Assembly (NCBI GenBank): GCA_021774335.1
Contig: JAJFJD010000040.1
Span: 186,001-250,000, forward strand
Length of the DNA: 64,000 nt
DNA from: Alphaproteobacteria bacterium
GTDB lineage: Bacteria; Pseudomonadota; Alphaproteobacteria; UBA8366
Reading direction: 5' to 3'
Every line of letters starts with the position of its first letter. The first letter of the stretch is position 1. Positions 8,608 through 17,456 of this stretch are shown piece after piece. Below the pieces are notes generated by a model. The model saw nothing but the letters and a program-made list of their open reading frames with translations, had not been told where the DNA came from and searched no databases. The position numbers and the translations under genes are program-made.

Positions 8608-10233
8608 CTAAGCGTCGGTTGCGGGGATGCGCAGCTTGCGGCGCATGATCTTACCGGTGGTCGTCATGGGAAGGGAGTCTCGGAACTCGATGAGTCTAGG
8701 ATACTCGTGCGCGGCGAGGCGTCTCCTCACAAAGTCTTGTATGTCCTGTTCCAGAACCGCGTCGCCGGCAACGCCGTCGCGCAGCACGAGGCAGGCCTTG
8801 ATGATCTCGGTGCGCATCGCATCGGGAACGCCGACCACCCCCGCCAAGGCAACGGCTGGATGCTGCATCAGGCAGTCTTCGATCTCGCCGGGGCCGATGC
8901 GGTAACCCGCGCTGGTAATGACATCGTCGTCGCGGCCAACGAACCAGAAATAACCGTCCTTGTCCTGGGTGCCAACGTCGCCGGTCAGCAGCCAATCGCC
9001 GGCAAACTTATCCGCGGTCGCGGCCTCGTCCCGCCAGTATCCGAGGAAACTCACCGGGTCGTTTTTGTAGATGCCGATGGAGCCGGCCGTTCCGGACGGA
9101 ACGGGTTCGCCCGCGGCGTCGACGATGGCGACGTCGTGGCCGGGAATAGCACGGCCCATCGATCCCGGTCGCACCGGCATCACCGCGGCGCAGTTGCCGA
9201 TCACGAGATTGCATTCGGTCTGGCCATAGAATTCGTTGATCGTCAGGTCGAATGTTTCCGCGCCCCATCCCAATAGCTCGCTGCCGAGGCTTTCGCCGCC
9301 GCTGCCCAGCGTGCGCAGCGCAAAGTCCCAATGCCGGCTTGGATTGGAAATCTGTCGCATCATTTTCAAGGCTGTCGGCGGAATGAAGGTGTTTCGCACC
9401 TTGTGCTTGGCCATCAAATGGAATGCCTCCGCCGGATCGAACTTGGCGGCGCGGTAGCAAAGCACGGGAATGCCGAAATACAGCGACGGCATCAGGACAT
9501 CCATCAATCCCCCGAGCCATGCCCAGTCCGCCGGCGTCCAGAATAGGTCGCCGGATTGCGGAAAGAACTCATGCGGGAACTGGACGCCCGGCAGGTGGCC
9601 GAGTAGGGAGCGGTGCGCGTGCAGGGCGCCCTTGGGTGGTCCGGTCGTGCCGGACGTGAAGCTGATGAAGGCTGGGTCGTCGGCGGTGGTATCGACCGTG
9701 GAAAATCGGTCTGACGCGCGCTGCATTTCGCCGTGCAGATCGTCCGCCCCGTCGCCAGGACCATCTGCAGACAGGACGACGGCCAAATCGGTCAAGGCGC
9801 TTCGAAGATCTGCGAGTAAATCCAATCCCGCCCGGTCCGTGACAAGCGCCCGGGCCGCGCTGTTGGCCAGCCGGTATTCCAACGCGTCGGCGCGGAACAG
9901 GGTCGACAATGGAATTGCGATCAGGCCGGCCTTGTAGGCGGCGATGTGGGCGATCGCGGTTTCCGGCGTCTGCGGCAGCATGATGCCGACACGGTCGCCG
10001 CGGGTGAGGCCCCGTGCGATGAACAGGTTGGCGAGGCGGTTGCTCAGTCGATCCAATTGTTCGAAGGACACGACGTCCGGGTCGCCACTGTCCTGATGGA
10101 CGATCAGCGCCGGCCGGTCCGGTGTCTCCTGGGCATGGCGTTCGCAGACAGCAGTAGCGATGTTGAAGCGTGCGGGGATTTGCCAGCGGAACGCCTGGCG
10201 AATTTCATCGTAGCTGTTTCCACGGGACAACAT
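8608..10233 (-). CDS. AMP-dependent acyl-CoA synthetase (medium-chain/aromatic acid ligase type)
   Basis: 541 residues; activates a carboxylic acid to its CoA thioester via an acyl-AMP. The phosphate loop SFTSGTTGPPKGALHAH, the YGQTECN motif (A5), the LTGDVG segment (A7), and the C-terminal lysine region TTTGKIMRRKLR (A10) are all present. The pattern LRTLGSGGESLG and the short N-terminus resemble medium-chain or acetyl-type synthetases. It is divergent from the dienoyl-CoA reductase gene (111-bp gap, probably shared promoters) and leads into the DsbA-fold isomerase gene, so the group is likely catabolic for fatty or aromatic acids. Exact substrate not inferable. Confidence 0.9.
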   Translation of the reverse strand: MLSRGNSYDEIRQAFRWQIPARFNIATAVCERHAQETPDRPALIVHQDSGDPDVVSFEQLDRLSNRLANLFIARGLTRGDRVGIMLPQTPETAIAHIAAYKAGLIAIPLSTLFRADALEYRLANSAARALVTDRAGLDLLADLRSALTDLAVVLSADGPGDGADDLHGEMQRASDRFSTVDTTADDPAFISFTSGTTGPPKGALHAHRSLLGHLPGVQFPHEFFPQSGDLFWTPADWAWLGGLMDVLMPSLYFGIPVLCYRAAKFDPAEAFHLMAKHKVRNTFIPPTALKMMRQISNPSRHWDFALRTLGSGGESLGSELLGWGAETFDLTINEFYGQTECNLVIGNCAAVMPVRPGSMGRAIPGHDVAIVDAAGEPVPSGTAGSIGIYKNDPVSFLGYWRDEAATADKFAGDWLLTGDVGTQDKDGYFWFVGRDDDVITSAGYRIGPGEIEDCLMQHPAVALAGVVGVPDAMRTEIIKACLVLRDGVAGDAVLEQDIQDFVRRRLAAHEYPRLIEFRDSLPMTTTGKIMRRKLRIPATDA

Positions 10234-10344
10234 TGTGGTCCAAGGCTAGCGGTCCTGCGCGGCTGTCGCCATGCAATTTTGCCAAGCGGCAGAGCTCGCG
10301 CTACACCATGCCAAACAGATGCGGTAGACACGGGACAAACACGC

Positions 10345-12381
10345 ATGCCGGAGACAGTTTCCTATCCTTCGCTCTTTACGCCCATCGGCCTGGGGCCGGT
10401 GACACTGCCAAATCGGATCATCATGGGGTCGATGCATACTGGGCTGGAATGTCTCCCGGACGGCATGGAACGTTTGGCGGCCTTCTATCGGGAACGCGCG
10501 GCGGCCGGTGTGCCGCTCATGGTGACGGGTGGGTTCTCGCCCAATGCGGAAGGCTCGCTCGTCGACAAGCCCATCACGATGGCGAGCCGCGAGGATGCAC
10601 AACGCCATAGCATCATTCCCGAACAGGTGCATGATGCCGGCGGGCGCATCGTCTTGCAGGTTCTGCATAGCGGCCGCTATGGCTATCACCCGAATATCGT
10701 CGCGCCGTCGCCGATCAAGTCGCCGATCAACCGCGACACGCCGCGCGAACTGACGCCGGCGGATATCGAGCGCACCATCGTCGACTACGTGACCTGTTGC
10801 GAGTTGGCGCGGGATGCGGGCTACGACGGTGTCGAAATCATGGGGTCGGAAGGATATCTGATCACCGAGTTCCTGTCGCCGCGGACGAACCACCGCGAAG
10901 ATGAATGGGGCGGCGCGCTGGAGAACCGGCTGCGTTTTCCGAATGAAATCGTGCGCCGGGTGCGGGAACGGCTGGGCGAGTCATTTTTGATCCTGTTCCG
11001 GATTTCCGCGCTGGATTTGGTCGAAGGCGGTATGACCGGTGCCGAAACGCAGGCGCTGGCGCAAGCCGTCGAACGGTCCGGCGCTAACCTGCTGACCAAC
11101 GGCATCGGCTGGCACGAGGCCCGTGTGCCGACCATTGCGCAGATGGTGCCGCGGGCCGCATTCGCCTGGGCGACGGCAAACATCAAAGAGGCCGTGGAGA
11201 TTCCGGTCGCGGCCAGCAATCGCATCAACACGCCGGAGACGGCGGAGGCTTTGATCGCGGACGGGACCGCCGACCTGGTCATGTTGGCGCGGCCGTTCCT
11301 GTCGGATCCGGCATTTGTGGAGAAGGCGGAACGCGGCGATCGAGCGGCGCTCAACATCTGCATCGCCTGCAATCAGGCCTGTTTGGATCATTACTTCGTC
11401 GGCAAGCCATCGACCTGCATGGTGAACCCGCGTGCGTGTAACGAATCCCTTTATCCAGTGACGCCGGTTTCGGAGAAGAAGCGCGTGGCGGTCGTCGGCG
11501 GCGGGCCGGGCGGGTTGGCGTGCGCGGCCACCGCGGCGGAACGCGGCCATGATGTCGTGTTGTACGAAGCCGAGGAAACCGTTGGCGGGCAATTCAATCT
11601 TGCGAAGGTGATTCCGGGTAAACAGGAGTTTGCGGAGTCTATCGCTTACTTCGAGGACCGCCTGCACCGTGCGGGCGTGGATGTTCGAACCGGCACCCGT
11701 GTTGCCGCGGATAGCCTCGACCCGAAAAGCATCGACGCGGTGGTGATCGCGACCGGTGTCTTGCCGCGACATCCCGATATTTCCGGATCGGATCATCCGA
11801 GCGTGGCGAGCTACGCCGATATCCTGTCGGGCAAGGCAGAGGCTGGAGACCGCGTGGTGATTGTCGGCGCGGGCGGCATCGGCTTCGATGTGGCGCTGTA
11901 TCTAACGGAACGGGACAGCCGGTCGCATGTGGACATCGAAGCGTTTGCAGCCGCCTGGGATATTGATCGGTCGCTCACCGTACCCGGCGGGCTGCAGGCG
12001 CCGGTGGCGCATGACAATGACGGTGGACCGCATGTCACAATGCTGCAGCGGAATGCCGGTCGTTTCGGCACGAGCCTCGGCCGCTCGACCGGATGGGTGC
12101 ACCGTATGCTGTTGGGACGGCACGGCGTCGAGCCGATCGGTGGGGTCACCTATCGGCATATCGACGACGACGGCCTGCATGTCGAGACGGAAAACGGTGC
12201 GCAGTGTTTTGCGGCGGATACGATCATCATCTGCGCCGGGCAGGAATCGCAGGGCGGACTGGCGGACGATCTCGCCGGCCGCGGCATGCGGACTCATACG
12301 ATTGGCGGTGCGAAGGATGCAGCCGGACTGGATGCAGTCCGGGCGATCGATGAAGGGTTTCAGCTCGCCCTGACGCTCTGA
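10345..12381 (+). CDS. fadH: 2,4-dienoyl-CoA reductase-like NADH:flavin oxidoreductase
   Basis: 678 residues, the standard FadH length. Residues 1-~370 form the FMN-binding TIM barrel of the old-yellow-enzyme family (FTPIGLGPVTLPNRIIMGSM at the start, GSEGYLITEFLSPRTNHR). The 4Fe-4S cysteines are seen at about 339, 342, 346 and 358 (CIACNQAC...C). From ~380 comes the FAD/NAD domain (VVGGGPGGLACA and a second GAGGIGFD site). It reduces conjugated double bonds of unsaturated acyl-CoAs or related enoates. The frame is open far upstream, overlapping the divergent acyl-CoA ligase, but ATG 10345 is the start that gives the family N-terminus. Converges on the SDR gene with a 15-bp gap. Confidence 0.9.
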   Translation: MPETVSYPSLFTPIGLGPVTLPNRIIMGSMHTGLECLPDGMERLAAFYRERAAAGVPLMVTGGFSPNAEGSLVDKPITMASREDAQRHSIIPEQVHDAGGRIVLQVLHSGRYGYHPNIVAPSPIKSPINRDTPRELTPADIERTIVDYVTCCELARDAGYDGVEIMGSEGYLITEFLSPRTNHREDEWGGALENRLRFPNEIVRRVRERLGESFLILFRISALDLVEGGMTGAETQALAQAVERSGANLLTNGIGWHEARVPTIAQMVPRAAFAWATANIKEAVEIPVAASNRINTPETAEALIADGTADLVMLARPFLSDPAFVEKAERGDRAALNICIACNQACLDHYFVGKPSTCMVNPRACNESLYPVTPVSEKKRVAVVGGGPGGLACAATAAERGHDVVLYEAEETVGGQFNLAKVIPGKQEFAESIAYFEDRLHRAGVDVRTGTRVAADSLDPKSIDAVVIATGVLPRHPDISGSDHPSVASYADILSGKAEAGDRVVIVGAGGIGFDVALYLTERDSRSHVDIEAFAAAWDIDRSLTVPGGLQAPVAHDNDGGPHVTMLQRNAGRFGTSLGRSTGWVHRMLLGRHGVEPIGGVTYRHIDDDGLHVETENGAQCFAADTIIICAGQESQGGLADDLAGRGMRTHTIGGAKDAAGLDAVRAIDEGFQLALTL

Positions 12382-12396
12382 GGCCGGGCGGTTGCG

Positions 12397-13170
12397 TCAG
12401 GCGACGCGGATGCCGCCGTCGACGGTAATCGTTTGCCCGGTGAGGAAGGAACCCGCCTTGGTCGCCAACATGACCGCAACACCGGCGATCTCGTCCGACT
12501 CCCCGATCCGGCGCAGCGGCGTCGTGGCGGTCCGCTTTTTCAGGTTATCCGGATCCTCCCACAGGGCGCGGGCGAAGTCGGTTCGAATGAGGCCCGGCGC
12601 GATCGCGTTGGCGCGCACATTGTGCGGCCCGTATTCGACCGCCAGGACCCGGGCGAGCTGCATGTCGGCGGCCTTGGAGATGCCGTAGGCGCCCAGGCTC
12701 GGGCTGCCTTTGAATCCGCCGATCGACGATACGATGATGATCGATCCGTCTTTCCGGTCGATCATCTGCGGCACCACCATGTTGCAGAGCCAGAAATTGC
12801 TCTTGATGTTGCAGTCCATGATGCGGTCGAAGGCCTCGTCGGGGATGTCCTTCGACGGGCCGAAATAGGGGTTCACTGCCGCGTTGCAGACCAGCACGTC
12901 GATCTTACCGAAGGTCTCGGTGCTGCGGTCGACGAGCTGCTGGAGCTGTTCCTTGTGGCCGATGTGGCAGGGAATAGGGACGGCCTTATTTCCGTTTTTG
13001 GCCCAATTCTCGTTGATGTCGGCGGCGACGGCCTCGCAGGCATCCGCCTTGCGCGAGGACACGACGACATTTGCGCCATGTTCCGCCATGCGCTCTGCGA
13101 TGGCCTTGCCTATGCCCTTCGTGGAGCCGGTGATGACGGCAGTCTTGCCGTCCATGTCGAACAGGGTCAT
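12397..13170 (-). CDS. Short-chain dehydrogenase/reductase (SDR, glucose-1-dehydrogenase-like)
   Basis: 257 residues. The Rossmann motif TGSTKGIGKA is near residue 14, the NAAVN motif follows, and the serine (IIIVSSIGG) and YGISK form the catalytic Ser-Tyr-Lys set. The C-terminus FLTGQTITVDGG is the classical SDR ending. The ATG at 13170 has a strong GGAGG Shine-Dalgarno seven bases upstream; the frame extends further upstream but without family resemblance. It probably works with the adjacent acyl-CoA ligase and dienoyl-CoA reductase in the same catabolic context. Substrate unknown. Confidence 0.9.
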   Translation of the reverse strand: MTLFDMDGKTAVITGSTKGIGKAIAERMAEHGANVVVSSRKADACEAVAADINENWAKNGNKAVPIPCHIGHKEQLQQLVDRSTETFGKIDVLVCNAAVNPYFGPSKDIPDEAFDRIMDCNIKSNFWLCNMVVPQMIDRKDGSIIIVSSIGGFKGSPSLGAYGISKAADMQLARVLAVEYGPHNVRANAIAPGLIRTDFARALWEDPDNLKKRTATTPLRRIGESDEIAGVAVMLATKAGSFLTGQTITVDGGIRVA

Positions 13171-13234
13171 CCCTACCTCCGCATGTCTTGTCGTTTGTAA
13201 TGCCGGTCGGCCGACCGGTCTTGTCATCGCCGTA

Positions 13235-13843
13235 CTATTGACGTTTCGGGCTGTCGCGCAACCCCAGCGCCTTAACGACGTTTTCGGCGGCCTCGGCCGA
13301 AAAAGTCTCGCCGGGCGGGTTGCAGTAATACCCGGACAGCGTGGCGTAGCGGCTACCGTCGGTGATCGATGCGTCTCCGGCCCAGCGCTGGACAAACAGA
13401 ACGCAGGCCGATGTGCCGATGGCCGCACGCTGCCAATCGACTTTGCCCAAGGTATTTTGGGATTGTTGCGGCTTTCCTAGGGTGGGTGTCTTGCCGCGGA
13501 GCAGAGGCCAGAGCTTGAACGATGCGGCGGGATCCGTTGGGTCCGCCAGCGGCGGGCCGGCTTTGGCTTCGCTCAGCAACAGCCCGGCTTCGCCATCCTT
13601 GAAGGTTTCCCCGGTCCATTGGGCGGTTTCCTCCAGATAGTCGCCGTTGTTGCTGGTGTAGAGGTTAAACCGGCCGGGAGAGGCTAATGTCGACACTGGG
13701 AAATCAAAGCGGGACTCGGATGCGGAAATAGGAATTATTCGCCCTTTCGGACGCAACGGATCGGATGTCGAGCAGCCGATGACCGCGATAACGAGGCCGA
13801 AGGCCAGGACGCGGCAAATCGGTGCGAGGCGTTTAAATCCCAT
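13235..13843 (-). CDS. Putative lipoprotein of unknown function
   Basis: 202 residues from the ATG at 13843, which has a GGAG Shine-Dalgarno; longer readings of the frame lack this. The N-terminus is a lipoprotein signal (positive GFKR, hydrophobic stretch, lipobox VIGC near residue 24), so the mature protein is lipid-anchored in the envelope. The mature part (about 178 residues) is soluble, with two conserved-looking segments (ASFKLWPLLRGKT and LFVQRWAGDASITDGSRYATLSGYYCNPPGE). Its C-terminal pair of cysteines could form a disulfide. I do not recognise a named domain. It is upstream of, and divergent from, mipZ. Confidence 0.75.
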   Translation of the reverse strand: MGFKRLAPICRVLAFGLVIAVIGCSTSDPLRPKGRIIPISASESRFDFPVSTLASPGRFNLYTSNNGDYLEETAQWTGETFKDGEAGLLLSEAKAGPPLADPTDPAASFKLWPLLRGKTPTLGKPQQSQNTLGKVDWQRAAIGTSACVLFVQRWAGDASITDGSRYATLSGYYCNPPGETFSAEAAENVVKALGLRDSPKRQ

Positions 13844-14096
13844 GGGTTCTCCGAGTTCGCAGCATCGATCATATTGACGATGCCGCACTATCATACTGTA
13901 TCTGTCAGGGTTCCTTGCCCGAATCTCGTTGGGCAAATACAGTCGGGCCATAAAATGCTGGCAAGCTGGGGGAAGCGGCGTGAAATCGATCAAGGTGGTG
14001 CAACATAGTGCGACCGGCCGGTCCCGTGATAGGGGCGCCGAAAGTCCCTTGCGACTTATCCATCGGTACACGAGCGGAACCTAGGGTACGGATTTG

Positions 14097-14948
14097 ATGT
14101 CCCAGGCGCATATCGTTGTCATCGGCAATCAGAAGGGCGGGTCGGGCAAGTCCACCACCGCCATGCATCTTATCGTCAGTCTGCTGAACCGGGGATATTC
14201 CGTCGGCAGTGTCGATCTCGACGATCCGCAGGCAACGCTCAGCCGGTATCTGGAGAACCGCCGCAACTTCATGGGGTCGGCGGATATGATCCTGTCGATG
14301 CCGGAACACCACACGCTGGCGCGCAGCATCTATGACAACCGCGCCTTGGCCCACGGCGACGAACTCGCACGGCTCGACTCGTGTATCCAGAGTCTTGCGG
14401 CAACGAACGATTTCATCGTGATCGACACGCCGGGCAGCGACAGCCATTTGTCCCAGGTCGGTCATAGTTATGCCGATACGCTGGTGACGCCGATGAACGA
14501 CAGCTTCATCGATCTCGACCTGCTGGCAAAGGTCGATCCGGAAACGCATGAGGTTATTCGGCCCAGCGGGTATGCGGAGATGGTCTGGGAACAGAAGAAG
14601 GCGCGGGCGATCCGCGATGGCGGTCAGGTCGATTGGATCGTCATGCGCAATCGGCTGTCGACCATCGGATCCCGCAACACGCGGGCGATGGAAGAAGTGC
14701 TTGGCGCTCTGTCCAAGCGGATCGGATTCCGGATCGCGCCGGGCTTCGGCGAGCGGGTCGTTTTCAGGGAATTATTCCTAAAAGGATTGACCCTGCTTGA
14801 TCTGCGCAACTCTGAATCGGGTATTCGAATGAACATGTCGCATGTGGCGGCGCGCCAGGAAGTGCGGGCGCTGCTCACGACGATCGGGTTGGATCAGCCG
14901 TCCAATTACCCCGTCATGGCCGAGGGTTCTGGAACACACCCCCTGTGA
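14097..14948 (+). CDS. mipZ: MipZ-type ParA-like division-site ATPase
   Basis: 283 residues. In alphaproteobacteria MipZ forms a gradient from the ParB-bound poles and blocks FtsZ assembly away from midcell. The deviant Walker A motif KGGSGKST is at residues 13-20 (signature lysine 13), followed by the VDLDDPQ (switch I) and FIVIDTPGSD (Walker B) motifs. The long central insert and the RNRLSTIGSRNTRAMEE segment are typical of MipZ rather than of plasmid or chromosomal ParA. No parB lies beside it, as expected for mipZ. ATG 14097 preferred over TTG 14094. First gene of a tight cluster with the VWA-like and membrane J-domain genes (18-bp gap). Confidence 0.9.
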   Translation: MSQAHIVVIGNQKGGSGKSTTAMHLIVSLLNRGYSVGSVDLDDPQATLSRYLENRRNFMGSADMILSMPEHHTLARSIYDNRALAHGDELARLDSCIQSLAATNDFIVIDTPGSDSHLSQVGHSYADTLVTPMNDSFIDLDLLAKVDPETHEVIRPSGYAEMVWEQKKARAIRDGGQVDWIVMRNRLSTIGSRNTRAMEEVLGALSKRIGFRIAPGFGERVVFRELFLKGLTLLDLRNSESGIRMNMSHVAARQEVRALLTTIGLDQPSNYPVMAEGSGTHPL

Positions 14949-14966
14949 GACCCTATATGATGGGGT

Positions 14967-15671
14967 ATGAGCAAACTGCCCAAAGCCTCGTCCGAGACCA
15001 ATGTCGCGGATTTCCTGAATAAGGTCGCGACCACAGCGTCCGCCAAGTCGGCCGGCCAACGCGGTCGATTGATCTTTGCCATGGACGCTACGGCAAGCCG
15101 CGAGCCAAGCTGGGACCAAGCCTGTCAGATTCAGGGTGAGATGTTTTCCGAAACGGCGACGTTGGGCGGCCTTGAAGTGCAGCTTCTGTATTATCGAGGC
15201 TTCGGTGAATGCCGGGCGAGCCGGTGGGCCGCAAGCGCTGCCGACCTGCTGCGGCTGATGACCAGCGTGCGCTGCCTCGGCGGGCAGACTCAGATCCGAA
15301 AAGTGTTGCGGCACGCCAAGAAGGAGACCGAGAAGAACAAGGTCGACGCGATGGTGTTCGTCGGCGACGCGATGGAGGAGGATATCGATCAGGTTTGCCA
15401 TAACGCGGGAGAACTTGGGCTGCTTGGCGTTCCGGTCTTCGTGTTTCAGGAAGGCAATGACCCTCTGGTCCGGCGCTGTTTCGAGCAGATCGCGCGGCTG
15501 TCCGGCGGCGCCTATTGTCCTTTCGATGCCGCCAGTGCCCAGCAATTGCGGGACTTGTTGGCGGCCGTTGCGGTCTACGCCGCCGGCGGGCGTCAGGCGT
15601 TGCTCGACTACGGCGAAAAGCAGGGTGGTGCGGCGCTCCGGCTGACGCACCAACTCGGCGGTAAGACCTAG
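14967..15671 (+). CDS. VWA-like (von Willebrand factor A) protein
   Basis: 234 residues, no signal peptide, so cytoplasmic. After a ~35-residue N-terminal tail the RLIFAMDATASRE segment gives a MIDAS-like D-x-T-x-S metal site. AMVFVGDAMEED supplies the fourth strand with an aspartate, and VPVFVFQEG the next. The fold should bind a divalent metal and a partner acidic side chain, usually to hold a protein complex. It lies 18 bp after mipZ and 5 bp before the J-domain gene. Its partner is unknown; the co-transcribed J-domain protein is an obvious candidate. Confidence 0.8.
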   Translation: MSKLPKASSETNVADFLNKVATTASAKSAGQRGRLIFAMDATASREPSWDQACQIQGEMFSETATLGGLEVQLLYYRGFGECRASRWAASAADLLRLMTSVRCLGGQTQIRKVLRHAKKETEKNKVDAMVFVGDAMEEDIDQVCHNAGELGLLGVPVFVFQEGNDPLVRRCFEQIARLSGGAYCPFDAASAQQLRDLLAAVAVYAAGGRQALLDYGEKQGGAALRLTHQLGGKT

Positions 15672-15676
15672 ACGAC

Positions 15677-16399
15677 ATGCCGTGGCTGCTGATCACGCTG
15701 GTGTCGATCCTCGGTGGAGTATTGCTGCTGTGGTGGTTCGTCCGGGCGGAGCCCCGGGCGGTGCTGCGGGCCTTCCGAGGGATCGGGATCGTCCTGGCGG
15801 TTGTGTTCCTGCTGGCGATGGTGGTGACCGGACGGTTTCATTTCCTGTTTGCGGCGCTGGCCTTTCTCATTCCCTGGCTTATCCGTTTCCGGCGAATGCG
15901 GACCGCGTTCAAGTCCGCGCGCGGCCCGCAGCAGGGCCAGGCATCCGAAGTGCGTACCCGCTTCGTCATCATGCGGCTGAACCACGATACCGGTGAGATG
16001 GACGGCATGGTCCAGGAGGGCACCCATGCCGGACGGCAGTTGTCCGACTTAAGCCTCGAGGAGGCCATCGCCGTTTATCGGGAGGCGCTGGCGGCGGACG
16101 AGCAGTCTGCACAGGTGCTTCAGGCATATCTGGACCGGATGCATGACACCTCCTGGCGCGACCGAATGGGAGGCGCTGCCGGTGGCGCGTCCGATCCAGG
16201 GAGTGCGCCCGGATCGGCCGGCCCAATGTCCTATGGGGAAGCACTTGATATTCTTGGGCTTTCTTCGAATCCATCAGAGCAGGACATTAAATTCGCTCAT
16301 CGTCAGCTGATGCAAAAATTTCACCCGGATCGAGGTGGATCGGACTATTTGGCAGCGCGAATTAATGAGGCGAAAGAGGTACTACTTGGTGACCGATAG
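15677..16399 (+). CDS. Membrane-anchored J-domain (DnaJ-like) co-chaperone
   Basis: 240 residues. Three hydrophobic segments at the N-terminus (about residues 3-21, 35-51 and 54-70) anchor it in the inner membrane. A basic/acidic cytoplasmic region follows, then a short C-terminal J domain (about 185-240) with the HPD motif in QKFHPDRGGSD that stimulates a DnaK-type ATPase. The C-terminal placement is like TIM14/Pam18 and DjlA-type proteins, not classical DnaJ; there is no zinc finger or G/F region. It would recruit Hsp70 to the membrane. Last gene of the mipZ-VWA-J cluster; galU follows after 97 bp. Confidence 0.85.
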   Translation: MPWLLITLVSILGGVLLLWWFVRAEPRAVLRAFRGIGIVLAVVFLLAMVVTGRFHFLFAALAFLIPWLIRFRRMRTAFKSARGPQQGQASEVRTRFVIMRLNHDTGEMDGMVQEGTHAGRQLSDLSLEEAIAVYREALAADEQSAQVLQAYLDRMHDTSWRDRMGGAAGGASDPGSAPGSAGPMSYGEALDILGLSSNPSEQDIKFAHRQLMQKFHPDRGGSDYLAARINEAKEVLLGDR

Positions 16400-16411
16400 T
16401 ATCCTATCGGT
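16392..16411 (+). repeat. Perfect inverted repeat at the end of the J-domain gene
   Basis: ACCGATAG pairs with CTATCGGT around a TATC loop (8-bp stem), overlapping the stop codon of the J-domain gene. There is no following T-run, so it is more likely an RNA 3'-stabilising stem or a weak pause site than a classical terminator. Confidence 0.5.
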
Positions 16412-16496
16412 GGCGGTTGCGCGCCCTATGGGCTTATGGCACATAGGCCAGAACAACGGCCATTTGTGGCCCTAAATTGCAAATTTGAACGTTCGA

Positions 16497-17375
16497 ATGA
16501 CCCAAAAAGTACGAAAAGCGATATTTCCGGTCGGCGGCCTCGGAACCCGATTCCTGCCAGCGACCAAGGCTTTGCCGAAAGAAATGCTTCCGGTTGTAGA
16601 TAAGCCATTAATACAATATGCGGTTGAAGAAGCGGCTGCTGCCGGCATCGAAGAGTTCATTTTCGTGACGGGACGCGGCAAACACGCCATCGAAGACCAT
16701 TTCGACGTATCCTATGAGCTCGATCAGACGCTGTCCGATAGGGGTAAATCGGACCTGCTCGATATGATGCAGAGTTGGCTGCCGAAGCCCGGCCAAATCG
16801 CCTATACCCGGCAGATGCAGCCGTTGGGACTGGGCCATGCAGTGTGGTGCGCCCGTGATTTCGTGGCCAATGAGCCCTTTGCGGTACTGCTGGCCGACGA
16901 TCTGGTCATGGCCGACACGCCCTGTTTGAAACAGTTGATCGATATACACGATGAAACCGGCGGCAGCGTGGTCGCGGTCATGGATGTGCCGAGCGAGCAT
17001 ACGGATCGTTACGGAATCTTAGACATTGAGAGCGACGATGGGCGTCTTGCGTCGGTTAAGGGATTGGTGGAAAAGCCGGCCCCGGCGGATGCACCGTCCA
17101 CCCTGTCGATCATCGGCCGCTACGTCCTGCGTCCGGAGGTCTTCGATCACCTGAATAAGCAGGAGCAGGGGGCAGGCGGTGAAATCCAACTGACCGATGC
17201 AATGGCTACGATGATCGGCAATTCGCCGTTTCACGGGCTACGGTTTGATGGCCGCCGGTTCGATTGCGGCGATAAGGTCGGGTTTTTGGAAGCGAATATC
17301 GCTTTTGCTCTGGCAAGAAGCGATCTAGGAGAGTCCGTTCAAGAAGTATTGTCGCGATATACGGACGAAAAATAA
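16497..17375 (+). CDS. galU: UTP-glucose-1-phosphate uridylyltransferase
   Basis: 292 residues; makes UDP-glucose from UTP and glucose-1-phosphate. The nucleotide-binding motif GGLGTRFLPATKALPKEMLP is at the N-terminus, the substrate loop VEKP is at about residue 200, and FDCGDKVGFLEANI is at the C-terminus, all diagnostic for GalU. ATG 16497 is preferred over an upstream TTG at 16485; the palindrome GAACGTTC (16487-16494) sits directly before it. It heads a pathway group with the UDP-glucose dehydrogenase and a phosphohexomutase: pgm makes glucose-1-P, galU activates it, ugd oxidises it for surface polysaccharide. Confidence 0.95.
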   Translation: MTQKVRKAIFPVGGLGTRFLPATKALPKEMLPVVDKPLIQYAVEEAAAAGIEEFIFVTGRGKHAIEDHFDVSYELDQTLSDRGKSDLLDMMQSWLPKPGQIAYTRQMQPLGLGHAVWCARDFVANEPFAVLLADDLVMADTPCLKQLIDIHDETGGSVVAVMDVPSEHTDRYGILDIESDDGRLASVKGLVEKPAPADAPSTLSIIGRYVLRPEVFDHLNKQEQGAGGEIQLTDAMATMIGNSPFHGLRFDGRRFDCGDKVGFLEANIAFALARSDLGESVQEVLSRYTDEK

Positions 17376-17456
17376 ACGAATAGGGGCGCCGGTGGTTTCC
17401 GCGTTTGCGCGCACGGTAACCTCCGCGCTGTTTTCCTCTGTCCAAGGGATTATTTC

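Noticed and set aside
14097..14948. Plasmid or chromosomal parA partition locus
   Set aside because: No parB or parS nearby, and the sequence has MipZ-specific blocks.
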